Of a stretch of DNA of 64,000 nucleotides, positions 45,948-54,287 are shown piece by piece. The notes beneath the pieces were generated by a model. That model made no database searches and was not told where the DNA came from. It was given only the letters and a program-made list of their open reading frames with translations. Numbering within the stretch: the stretch's first letter is position 1; each line of letters opens with the position of its first letter. The stretch comes from Pectinatus brassicae (lineage in GTDB: Bacteria; Bacillota; Negativicutes; Selenomonadales; Selenomonadaceae), in the NCBI RefSeq assembly GCF_014201835.1, contig NZ_JACHFH010000002.1, positions 1-64,000 on the forward strand, in the 5' to 3' direction. A program made the position numbers and the translations under genes.

Positions 45948-47552
45948 CTAACGATGCCGCCATATACTTATAATTAAGCGTGCACATAAAATCAGTGCGG
46001 CTAAATAGCCTAATACTCCTAGAAAAGGAATTTCCAAAAACTTAGGTGACATATTAGTCGTACATATTATTGATGATCCCAGCAACAATGCCGAACTTAT
46101 GATACCAATAATAAGCTTATTAATCATTTTATCAACATATTTAAGCGGCTCTTCTGAGCCGGTAACATCAAGATTAACCTTGGTTTGTCCACTCATGGTC
46201 ATCTTTATCATATCTGATAACTGTTCCGGCAGCTGCATAGAACGATACATCAGAGAATAACTTTCATGCTGGAATTTTTTTATTTCATCTTTCCAATTAA
46301 AATCACGGGAAAAATCTTTTTGCAGCTGTTCCCGCATTATATCAACAAAATTAACCTGCGGACAAACAATCTGCATAACTCCGTCAATAGACATTATCCC
46401 TCGGGCAAACATGCTAAGCCCCGGTGCCACACCTAAATTATGGCGACGCAGTACCGCTATAATATCATGCGAAAGCGCTCCTAAGCTTAATTCCTTGAAC
46501 TGTAAATCATTATAATGCATCATTAATACATCGATATCTTCATATAGTTTTATATGATTTATCTTAGTTTTTACAGTTCCTAGTGACAACACTGCTGACT
46601 TCATCGCAAAAGTATCATTATGGGCCAATGCGTATATGGCTTTTTTTAATGCGGCTCGTTCCTGCTGTGATAAACGCCCCATCATCCCCAAATCCAGCCA
46701 AATAATTTTGCCATTATTTACCCAGATATTTCCCGAATGAGGATCGGCATGAAAATAACCATCATTTATTATTTGCTTGATATAATTTTTGCCTAAATTT
46801 AAGCCTAATTTTTCAATATTATAACCGGCTCTTTTTAACTCATCGACTTTGTCAATACGTATTCCTGCTATATATTCCATAACCAGAATACGTGCTGTCG
46901 TAAGTTTTCTATAAACATACGGACAACCAACATTAGAATCATCGCTGTTTAAGTGACGAAATTCATCAATGTGGTCGGCTTCCATCATAAAATCCATTTC
47001 CTGCTTCGTAATTGTCCACATTTCGTCGAGAACTGCCATAAAATCAACAACATCATGTGACTTGCTGAATAATTGCAGCAGCTGTACAACTCGCTTAAGC
47101 AACGTGATATCCTGTGCCATTACTTCATATATTCCCGGTCGCTGCACTTTAACTACTACTTTATCACCATTCTTCAATGTTGCTTTATGCACCTGGGCAA
47201 TCGAAGCTGAACCTAAAGCCTCTTCATCAATATCAGCAAAAACATTCGACCATTTTTGGGCATATTCTTGTTCAATAACTTCTTTTATTATAGAAAATGG
47301 TAAAGGATTAGCCTGCGTCTGCAATTTACTTAATTCGTAAATGTATTCCCCCGATAAAAAATCCGGACGCATTGATATTACCTGTCCGAGTTTTACAAAA
47401 GTGGGACCGAGTTCCTCTAATATCAAGCGCATTTTTTCTGGATTCATTCCACGTACAACTTCGTATTTACGCAGTACGCTGAGCATTTGGCGCAAACGCA
47501 ATGATGAACCTTTATAACCGACTTTATCATTTTTTAATATATCTTTTAACAT
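45948..47552 (-). CDS. UbiB/ABC1 (ADCK) family atypical kinase
   Basis: A 534-residue protein-kinase-like membrane protein. Hallmarks are the N-terminal KxGQ motif (FVKLGQVISMRPDFLS), the Ala-rich nucleotide loop ASIAQVHKA, the catalytic YFHADPHSGNIWV, and WLDLGMMGRL. Two hydrophobic helices end the protein (about 480-525). UbiB kinases aid quinone synthesis and lipid homeostasis, probably by extracting lipid intermediates. In an anaerobic Firmicute this could act on menaquinone or another polyprenoid; no quinone genes adjoin it. Confidence 0.92.
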   Translation of the reverse strand: MLKDILKNDKVGYKGSSLRLRQMLSVLRKYEVVRGMNPEKMRLILEELGPTFVKLGQVISMRPDFLSGEYIYELSKLQTQANPLPFSIIKEVIEQEYAQKWSNVFADIDEEALGSASIAQVHKATLKNGDKVVVKVQRPGIYEVMAQDITLLKRVVQLLQLFSKSHDVVDFMAVLDEMWTITKQEMDFMMEADHIDEFRHLNSDDSNVGCPYVYRKLTTARILVMEYIAGIRIDKVDELKRAGYNIEKLGLNLGKNYIKQIINDGYFHADPHSGNIWVNNGKIIWLDLGMMGRLSQQERAALKKAIYALAHNDTFAMKSAVLSLGTVKTKINHIKLYEDIDVLMMHYNDLQFKELSLGALSHDIIAVLRRHNLGVAPGLSMFARGIMSIDGVMQIVCPQVNFVDIMREQLQKDFSRDFNWKDEIKKFQHESYSLMYRSMQLPEQLSDMIKMTMSGQTKVNLDVTGSEEPLKYVDKMINKLIIGIISSALLLGSSIICTTNMSPKFLEIPFLGVLGYLAALILCARLIISIWRHR

Positions 47553-47652
47553 AAAATTACTCCTGGAAAATCCCTTAATAAAACTATCCGGCTTCTCAAC
47601 CCGACAACAGTTTTTACGGATATAAACACTACTCAGTCAATAACTTATAAAT

Positions 47653-48477
47653 TCACTGCCAAATATCCGAAGTCAACCAACCACCAGCTGCCATATGATT
47701 TAATGGTCCTGCACCACTGCCTAAATCAAGATTTGTTTGCATGGCCATAGTCACATACTTTTTGGCATTTTTAACACTTTGTTGAAGATTAAACCCTTCC
47801 GCCAAATTACAGGCTATTGCCGATGATAAAGTACAGCCTGTACCATGTGTATTTTTATTATCTATTTTTCTACTATTATAGATATATGTCAAATTTTTAT
47901 CGCATAAAACATCATCAGCCGAATCCGTTAAATGACCACCTTTTACCAGCACTGCACAATCATCTTGTCTCTTAGCAAAAACTTTTTCATAGATAATTTT
48001 TGCCGCCTTTTCCATTTCATCAGTAGTAGTTGGTGTAAAACCTGCCAGCACTGCTGCTTCGCCAATATTGGGCGTTATAATAGAAGCTAACGGCATTAAT
48101 TCGTTCTGTAAAATAACTGTTGCTTCTTTCTGCAATAACTTACTGCCTGCTGTGGCTGCCATAACTGGGTCAAGTACAATATTTCGCACCTTATACTGCT
48201 GCATTTTTCTGGCAATCATTTGTATTATTTCCTTATTTGCTACCATGCCAATTTTTACAGCATCCGGTATTATATCAGAAAAAACAGCATCCAGCTGCGC
48301 TCCAACAAAATCGGCATCAATTGCCTGCACCGCCTGAACGCCTGTCGTATTTTGGGCTGTAAGGGCTGTAATTACACTCATGCCATATAAACGATGTGCC
48401 GTTATTGTTTTTAAATCAGCCTGAATTCCCGCACCGCCGCTGCAGTCAGACCCCGCAATCGTTAAAACTTTTTTCAT
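47653..48477 (-). CDS. thiD: Hydroxymethylpyrimidine (phosphate) kinase
   Basis: A 274-residue ribokinase-fold kinase that phosphorylates HMP and HMP-P for thiamine synthesis. Signatures are MKKVLTIAGSDCSGGAGIQADLKT, VITALTAQNTTGVQ, VLDPVMAATAGSKLL, TPNIGEAAVLAG, LVKGGHL and the catalytic-base motif NTHGTGCTLSSAIA. Placed far from the thiSG-H-E genes and not preceded by a THI box. An alternative ATG four codons upstream is possible; the chosen start matches the family N-terminus. Confidence 0.94.
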   Translation of the reverse strand: MKKVLTIAGSDCSGGAGIQADLKTITAHRLYGMSVITALTAQNTTGVQAVQAIDADFVGAQLDAVFSDIIPDAVKIGMVANKEIIQMIARKMQQYKVRNIVLDPVMAATAGSKLLQKEATVILQNELMPLASIITPNIGEAAVLAGFTPTTTDEMEKAAKIIYEKVFAKRQDDCAVLVKGGHLTDSADDVLCDKNLTYIYNSRKIDNKNTHGTGCTLSSAIACNLAEGFNLQQSVKNAKKYVTMAMQTNLDLGSGAGPLNHMAAGGWLTSDIWQ

Positions 48478-48699
48478 AAAATCATCCATTCACTATGATA
48501 TTTTATTCTTATATATTAATTTTTATGCAGCAATATAGATATACGTTTTAATTCTACTATATTGTAAAATTGTAAGCAACTTAATATTTATACAAAATTG
48601 CAGATTAATACCTTTTATCACCATAAGGATGACTTTATTTTATTCATTAAATAAGTTATACTCATTTTAGTTAATTCGATTTTATAAAGGATGATTCAA

Positions 48700-49506
48700 A
48701 TGGCAATAAAACTCATAATCAGTGATCTTGACGGAACATTATTAAACACTAAAAAACTAGTAAGCACAGCTACTATTGCAGCTTTTGCCGAAGCTTCGAA
48801 GCAGAAAGTTGCTTCCTCCATAGCTACAGGACGCATGCATATGGCCGCATCGTTTTTCGGCAAAACCATCGGTTCTAATGTGCCGGTTATTTCCTGTAAT
48901 GGCACCATGATTCGCGACATCAATACCGATGAAGCTATTTATGAAGAATATATTGATGATACTGTCAGCGAAGATCTACTGGCTTTTTTATATGCACATA
49001 ATATATATTGCAGCTGGTACATTGGCACGCAGATATATGCACCTTATTTTTCCTGGGATATGTTTCCCGGCTATCGTACTGTTAAAAACTTTACCATTAA
49101 TGAACTAGGTGCAGATTATAAAAACTATACAAAAAATATTACTCAGATTGTTCTGCGTAGTGAAGAAAATATCCCTACTGATTTACTAAATACTCTAACA
49201 GATAAATATCAAACTGCTGTTAAATTCCAGCAAAATACCGGCTATACCATCGATATCACTCCACCGCATATCAATAAAGCTATTGGCGTAAAAAGACTTG
49301 GTGAATACCTCGGCATCACTAAAGATGAAATCATGGTTCTTGGCGATGGCGATAATGATATTGATATGCTTAAATATGCCGGCTTATCAGTTGCTACGGA
49401 AAATGCTATTCCCGAAGCCAAAGGAGCCGCTTCTTTTGTAACCGACAGCTGTGATAACGATGGTGTTGCTAAAGCCGTTTTAAAAGTTTTACATAATAAT
49501 ATATAA
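48700..49506 (+). CDS. Cof-type HAD-superfamily sugar/flavin phosphatase
   Basis: A 268-residue HAD IIB hydrolase. Motif I LIISDLDGTLLNTKK holds the nucleophile and acid/base Asp, motif II is SSIATGR, motif III contains K in HINKAIGVKRL, and motif IV is VLGDGDNDIDMLKYAG. These enzymes dephosphorylate sugar phosphates, FMN or PLP; the substrate is not evident. The ATG at 48700 follows AAAGGATG. A dispersed repeat follows the stop. Confidence 0.9.
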   Translation: MAIKLIISDLDGTLLNTKKLVSTATIAAFAEASKQKVASSIATGRMHMAASFFGKTIGSNVPVISCNGTMIRDINTDEAIYEEYIDDTVSEDLLAFLYAHNIYCSWYIGTQIYAPYFSWDMFPGYRTVKNFTINELGADYKNYTKNITQIVLRSEENIPTDLLNTLTDKYQTAVKFQQNTGYTIDITPPHINKAIGVKRLGEYLGITKDEIMVLGDGDNDIDMLKYAGLSVATENAIPEAKGAASFVTDSCDNDGVAKAVLKVLHNNI

Positions 49507-49545
49507 AACTTTGAGTAGCAAAAGAGGACTGTCACATATGATATA

Positions 49546-49600
49546 TTAACCCTTCCGTCACCGCTTCGCAGTGCCACCTTCCCTAAAGGGCCGGCTTCAA
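49546..49600. repeat. Dispersed palindromic repeat, copy 2 (partial)
   Basis: Shares TTAACCCTTCCG and GCCACCTTCCCTA with the copy at 38546-38640, but the central stem is CACCGC TTC GCAGTG instead of TTGAC TTC GTCAA. It also has CCCTAAAGGG. The left hairpins of copy 1 are absent. Located between the HAD gene and the sigma-54 activator gene. Confidence 0.65.
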
Positions 49601-49667
49601 ACCATAAAATACAAAGTTACTATACGCTTTTTATTAACTAAATCAAAATCATTTATAAAGGTAGACA

Positions 49668-51512
49668 TTGCTAATGACTTCTATATTATTTATTGCTCCT
49701 CATGAAGAAATCGCCGCTACTGCTCAAATGATTATTAAAAAAATGCATATCGATATCCCTGTAATCACGGCCTCCAATCAAGCCGCTGTAAATGCAGCTA
49801 TTACCCAGGAACAAATTTCTATAATTATAAGCCGCGGGGGCACTGCTCGTGATTTACGCCAATATACCAATAAAATAATAGTTGAGTTGCATACTTCGTT
49901 TATTGACATAAGCACCGCTATAGAAAAGATTGCTGCTGCCGGCAGTAAAAATATTGCCATTGTTTCCACTGATAATATTTTAGAAAATGCCAGTAATTTA
50001 TTTAATTTTGGCGATATCAATATTAAATTTTGTCCGTGCAAAGATGATACCCATATCATAAAAAAAATTCAAGAATTATCGAATTGTAATATTGATGGTA
50101 TTATTGGTGATATCCAGGCAGTAAAAACAGCACACAACCTGCAAATTAAAAACAGTATTTACATTGATTCTGGTATTCTTTCTATAACTAAAGCCCTTGA
50201 AGAAGCTTTATCACTTGATGCTAATCAGCGAAATAAACAGCTGCGGTTAAAGACCATGCAGGCTATTATTGATAATATTGACGAAGGAATCATTGGCTGC
50301 AACCAAGAACAAAAAATTATTTTTTCCAATAAAGAAGGCCAAAAAATTCTGTCAGCTAATCCTGCTTTTTTCTTTGATAATTACTCTAAACGACTAATAA
50401 AAGATTTAGAAGAATATAAAGGAAAAGTTATTGAATTAAATTCAGAAAAAATCTTACTCGACCTCATTGAATTAAATATAACAAATGAATATAAAAACAA
50501 TATATTGATATTCCAAAAGGTCAGCAATATTGAAAATTCCGCGCGAAGAATTCGCACAGCCCTGCAACAAAAAGGCTTATATGCTAAAAAGAAATTTTCC
50601 GATATAAAATACAGCTCAAAAGAAATGGCTGCTGTCATCACATTAGCACAGCGATTCGCTAATTCTAACTCCAATATATTAATTTACGGCGAAACCGGCA
50701 CCGGCAAAGAAGGTCTGGCCCAAAGCATCCATAATAGCAGTCCGCGCCGTAATAAACCCTTCGTTTCTGTTAATTGTGCCTCCCTGCCACCAACCTTAAT
50801 TGAATCAGAATTATTCGGCTATGTTGATGGTGCTTTTACCGGTGCCCGCCGCTCCGGGAAAAAAGGCTTATTTGAACTTGCCCATACCGGTACAATATTT
50901 CTCGATGAAATAGGTGATTTACCCTTAGATATCCAAAGCCGCTTATTGCGTGTTCTGCAGGAACGGGAAATAATGCGCATCGGTGACGATAAGATAATGC
51001 CGATAGATATCCGCATTATCTGTGCCACTAATAAAAATTTAAAACAATTAATAAAAAATGGGCTATTTCGCCAAGACCTTTACTACCGTATCAATGTACT
51101 GCGCCTTAGCCTGCCGCCGCTGCGTGAGCGACAGGAAGATATTATGCCGTTAATTTATTTTTATCTCCATAAATATTTACCAGCTAAAAATTCCTCTAAG
51201 CCAAATTTCCCTGAAAACATTATAAAATATCTAAAAACTTATTTCTGGCCCGGTAACGTACGTGAATTGAAAAATATGGCTGAGGCACTAGCCTTTAGTT
51301 ACCCTGATAACTTAAACCTCTGTGCAATAAAAACAATTCTTGATGATACTGCCATGGAAAGCTCTGATAACAATTTAAAAATCCCTATTGTTAATGATTT
51401 AAAGGAAATGGAAAAAAATATTTTACAGCAGCTTTTAGATAAATATTCACCTGATGAAGTCTGTCAAATGCTGAAAATAAGTCGTGTTACATTATGGCGA
51501 AAATGTAAATAA
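49668..51512 (+). CDS. Sigma-54-dependent activator with PrpR-type N-terminal sensor
   Basis: A 614-residue enhancer-binding protein. The N-terminal PrpR_N domain (about 1-185) probably binds a small catabolite and resembles periplasmic-binding folds, with ISRGGTARDLRQ. A PAS-like segment (about 200-290) follows, then the AAA+ domain: Walker A GETGTGKE at 341-348, the sigma-54-contacting GAFTGA loop at 388-393, LFLDEIGDLP-type Walker B, and WPGNVRELKN. The Fis-type helix-turn-helix ends the protein (DEVCQMLKISRVTLWRK). A matching -24/-12 promoter lies 170 bp downstream before the hexonate genes, its likely target. Probably TTG start, with AAAGG six bases upstream; ATG two codons later is the alternative. 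Confidence 0.92.
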   Translation: MLMTSILFIAPHEEIAATAQMIIKKMHIDIPVITASNQAAVNAAITQEQISIIISRGGTARDLRQYTNKIIVELHTSFIDISTAIEKIAAAGSKNIAIVSTDNILENASNLFNFGDINIKFCPCKDDTHIIKKIQELSNCNIDGIIGDIQAVKTAHNLQIKNSIYIDSGILSITKALEEALSLDANQRNKQLRLKTMQAIIDNIDEGIIGCNQEQKIIFSNKEGQKILSANPAFFFDNYSKRLIKDLEEYKGKVIELNSEKILLDLIELNITNEYKNNILIFQKVSNIENSARRIRTALQQKGLYAKKKFSDIKYSSKEMAAVITLAQRFANSNSNILIYGETGTGKEGLAQSIHNSSPRRNKPFVSVNCASLPPTLIESELFGYVDGAFTGARRSGKKGLFELAHTGTIFLDEIGDLPLDIQSRLLRVLQEREIMRIGDDKIMPIDIRIICATNKNLKQLIKNGLFRQDLYYRINVLRLSLPPLRERQEDIMPLIYFYLHKYLPAKNSSKPNFPENIIKYLKTYFWPGNVRELKNMAEALAFSYPDNLNLCAIKTILDDTAMESSDNNLKIPIVNDLKEMEKNILQQLLDKYSPDEVCQMLKISRVTLWRKCK

Positions 51513-51556
51513 TTTCAAAAATGAATTTTATTTATTTCATTTTTGAAATTATTTTA
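51512..51556 (+). terminator. Terminator after sigma-54 activator gene
   Basis: AATTTCAAAAATGAA and TTTCATTTTTGAAATT form a 14-bp stem followed by ATTTTAC. Confidence 0.8.
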
Positions 51557-51607
51557 CTATCTATGAACAACATTAAATTTTACAAAACTTGCATAAATAT
51601 ATTTATT

Positions 51608-51645
51608 ACAAACACACTGCCCTTGCTGCAGCTGTGTTTTTCTTT
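51608..51645. promoter_or_regulatory. Inverted repeat AAACACA...TGTGTTT, possible activator site or hairpin
   Basis: CAAACACACTGC and GCAGCTGTGTTT are near-perfect inverted repeats 40-70 bp upstream of the -24 element. It could be the upstream activating sequence for the adjacent sigma-54 activator, though it also ends in TTTTTCTTTTT like a terminator. The two readings cannot be separated from sequence. Confidence 0.4.
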
Positions 51646-51679
51646 TTATATAAAATATTTATGAATGTTTTTTATTAAA

Positions 51680-51697
51680 TTGGCATATAATTTGCAT
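51680..51697 (+). promoter_or_regulatory. Sigma-54 (-24/-12) promoter of the hexonate operon
   Basis: TTGGCATATAATTTGCAT has the invariant GG (51682-51683) and GC (51694-51695) separated by exactly 10 bases, with TTGGCA and TTTGCA matching the sigma-54 consensus. It is 50 bp upstream of the zinc dehydrogenase start and directly follows a gene for a sigma-54 activator. Confidence 0.85.
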
Positions 51698-51744
51698 TAT
51701 TTTATTTATATATATTTATAAAAACTATACTGAGGTGTACTCGT

Positions 51745-52764
51745 ATGAAAACTGTAATTATTCCTGAACCTGGGCAAGTAAAAATTATCGAAACAGAAAA
51801 ACCACCGCGCAAAAAGGGCGAAGCCCTTTTAAAAATATTATACGGCGGCATTTGCGGCAGTGATCTTGGCACATATCGCGGTACCTTTGCCTATGCTTCT
51901 TATCCCCGTATTCCCGGCCATGAATTTTCCGCTGAAATTATTGAAATTGATGACAATGACTATAATTTAAAAACCGGTATGATTGTAACCTGCAATCCAT
52001 ATTTTAACTGTGGCAAATGTTATTCCTGCCAGCGGGGGCTCGTAAACTGCTGTACCAGTAATGAAACCTTAGGTGCACAAAGAGATGGCGCTTTTTCCCA
52101 ATATATAACAATGCCTGTTGAGCGAATTTATGACGGCAAAGGCCTACCGGCAAAAACGCTGGCCTTAATTGAACCATTTTGTATAAGTTATCATGGTGTC
52201 AGCCGTGCCCATATAACCCCTGGTGACAATGTACTTATCGTTGGTGCTGGCACAATTGGTGTCTTAGCAGCTATCGCTGCCAAAGCTGCTAAAGCCAATG
52301 TTTATATTTCTGATATTTCTAAAGAAAAAATGGATTACGCTATAAAAACATTTAATCTTGATGGTGGTATATTAAATACAAATCCCAAAGAATTTATAAC
52401 CAGAGTAAATGAAATAACCAATAACAATCTTTTTGATGTTACTATTGAAGCAGTAGGATTACCTGCTACATTCCAAAATTGTATTGATGCTGTAACCTTT
52501 GGTGGTCGTATGGTACAAATAGGTGTCGGCAAAAAAAATCATGATTTTGATTTTACCCTGCTGCAAAAAAAGGAATTAAATGTATTTGGTTCACGCAACG
52601 CTTTAAAAAAAGATTTCTTAGAATTAATTGATTTAGTAAAATCCGGCGCTGTCGATATAGAAAAAATCATAACCAATACTTATACTTTAGATACCGCTGA
52701 TAAGGCCTTTTCTGACTTTAGCAAAAATGCCGCTTCCATGCTTAAAGTTATAATTAAATTTTAA
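51745..52764 (+). CDS. Zinc-dependent dehydrogenase, likely L-galactonate 5-dehydrogenase
   Basis: A 339-residue medium-chain dehydrogenase. Catalytic zinc ligands are in GGICGSDLGTYRG and PGHEF; four Cys (CNPYFNCGKCYSCQRGLVNCC) hold structural zinc; the NAD Rossmann motif is VGAGTIGVLAAIAAKAA. The blocks LIEPFCISYHGVSRA and FGSRNALKKDFLELIDL resemble E. coli LgoD. LgoD oxidises L-galactonate to D-tagaturonate, the exact substrate of the next enzyme, UxaB, which supports the call. A related hexonate or polyol is possible. First gene after the sigma-54 promoter. Confidence 0.8.
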   Translation: MKTVIIPEPGQVKIIETEKPPRKKGEALLKILYGGICGSDLGTYRGTFAYASYPRIPGHEFSAEIIEIDDNDYNLKTGMIVTCNPYFNCGKCYSCQRGLVNCCTSNETLGAQRDGAFSQYITMPVERIYDGKGLPAKTLALIEPFCISYHGVSRAHITPGDNVLIVGAGTIGVLAAIAAKAAKANVYISDISKEKMDYAIKTFNLDGGILNTNPKEFITRVNEITNNNLFDVTIEAVGLPATFQNCIDAVTFGGRMVQIGVGKKNHDFDFTLLQKKELNVFGSRNALKKDFLELIDLVKSGAVDIEKIITNTYTLDTADKAFSDFSKNAASMLKVIIKF

Positions 52765-52781
52765 ATTTAGGAGTCTTTCTT

Positions 52782-54287
52782 ATGAAAATGTTAAATATGA
52801 CTACCCAGCCTGAAATGAAAACCAACTTACCTGAAAAAATAATTCAATTTGGCGAAGGCAATTTTTTGCGCTGTTTTATCGACTGGATGATAAAACGCTT
52901 AAATGATAAAAATCTTTTTAACGGCCGAGTTGTTGCCATACAGCCAACACCACACGGTCAGATAGTTGGTAAACTTAATGAACAGGATGCTCTATATACA
53001 ACTATCCTGCGCGGCATCCAAAACGGTACTACTATAAATAAAGCCGAAATAATAAACTCTGTAAGCCGCGGTATAAATCCTTATACCAATTGGCATAATG
53101 TGTTAAAATGCGCTGAAAATCCTGCTATTGAATATGTATTTTCCAACACTACAGAAGCCGGTCTTACTTATAATAATGAGGATACCGCCCAAATGCAGCC
53201 GCCTTTATCATTTCCCGCAAAATTGACATTATATCTTTATCATCGTTATGAATATTTCCACGGTGCTGCTGATAAGGGCATGTATATTATACCTTGCGAA
53301 TTACTCGAAGCTAATGGGGATTTACTAAAAAAAATTATCCTGCATTACTGCGCTGATTGGAATTTACCGCAAAACTTTATCAACTGGCTAAATAACAATA
53401 ATAAATTTTATAATACACTCGTGGATAGGGTAGTAAGCGGCTATCCTAAAGATGAAATTGAAGAATTGACTGACAAATTGCAATACGAAGATAAATTACT
53501 TGTCTGCGGTGAACCATTTCATTTCTTTGCTATCGAAGGTGATGAAATATTAAAAGAAAAACTTCCTTTTGCTAAAATTGGTCTTAATGTTGTCGTAGAA
53601 AAAGATATCAGCAAATACCGCCAGCGCAAAGTCAGACTTTTAAATGGCGGTCATACAGCTAATGTTCCGGCAGCCTTTCTCAGCGGTCTTGATACTGTTG
53701 CCCAAATGATGGATGATAGTACAACCGGCAGATTTTCCCGCCATGTCATCAATGATATTATCCTTCCTTCAATTAATATGGATAAAAAAATGCTGTCTGA
53801 ATTTGCTAATTCCGTTGTAGAACGCTTTCAAAATCCATTTATCAAACATTATTTGCTCAGTATTCTCTTAAATTCAACTTCTAAATTTAAAGTAAGAGTA
53901 CTTCCTTCATTATTGCAGTACCATGATAAATTTAATAAATTTCCTGATGAATTATTGTTTAGTTTTGCTGCTTATATTTATATTTATAAACCTGTTCGTA
54001 CAGCCGATAATCATTTATACGGCCTGCGAAAAGGACAGGAATATGAACTTACTGATAATAAAATAAATATCAATAAATTAGAACAGGCTTGGGGCTTATA
54101 TGCTAATAGTGAATCAACTGCCCAGCAAACTGCTGTGGCAATTGTAAATGATGCGTCATTATGGGATACAGATTTTTCGGTATTTCCCGAAGTTGCTGAA
54201 ACAGTTGGCAGCTACTTATATCAGATAGATACAAAAGGCTGCAAAGCGGTTATGAAAAATCTTTTAAGTGTTGGAGTATCATTATGA
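52782..54287 (+). CDS. uxaB: Tagaturonate reductase (altronate oxidoreductase)
   Basis: A 501-residue member of the mannitol dehydrogenase family (UxaB/UxuB/MtlD). It reduces D-tagaturonate to D-altronate with NADH. Signatures: FGEGNFLRCFIDWMIKRLN (N-terminal nucleotide site), FSNTTEAGL, the PCELLEANGDLLKKIIL block, and the polyol-dehydrogenase motif KVRLLNGGHTANVPAAFLSG with catalytic Lys and His. It matches UxaB best in length and in the CGEPFHFFAIEG region. It overlaps uxaA by 4 bp, and both belong to the sigma-54-driven unit. Confidence 0.92.
   Translation: MKMLNMTTQPEMKTNLPEKIIQFGEGNFLRCFIDWMIKRLNDKNLFNGRVVAIQPTPHGQIVGKLNEQDALYTTILRGIQNGTTINKAEIINSVSRGINPYTNWHNVLKCAENPAIEYVFSNTTEAGLTYNNEDTAQMQPPLSFPAKLTLYLYHRYEYFHGAADKGMYIIPCELLEANGDLLKKIILHYCADWNLPQNFINWLNNNNKFYNTLVDRVVSGYPKDEIEELTDKLQYEDKLLVCGEPFHFFAIEGDEILKEKLPFAKIGLNVVVEKDISKYRQRKVRLLNGGHTANVPAAFLSGLDTVAQMMDDSTTGRFSRHVINDIILPSINMDKKMLSEFANSVVERFQNPFIKHYLLSILLNSTSKFKVRVLPSLLQYHDKFNKFPDELLFSFAAYIYIYKPVRTADNHLYGLRKGQEYELTDNKININKLEQAWGLYANSESTAQQTAVAIVNDASLWDTDFSVFPEVAETVGSYLYQIDTKGCKAVMKNLLSVGVSL

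Noticed and set aside
45656-45977. Overlapping plus-strand open frames over aroH
   Set aside because: They lie antisense to AroH, which carries all family motifs; no supporting start signals.
38546-49600. CRISPR repeats
   Set aside because: The two repeat copies are 11 kb apart, not regularly spaced, and no cas genes are present.
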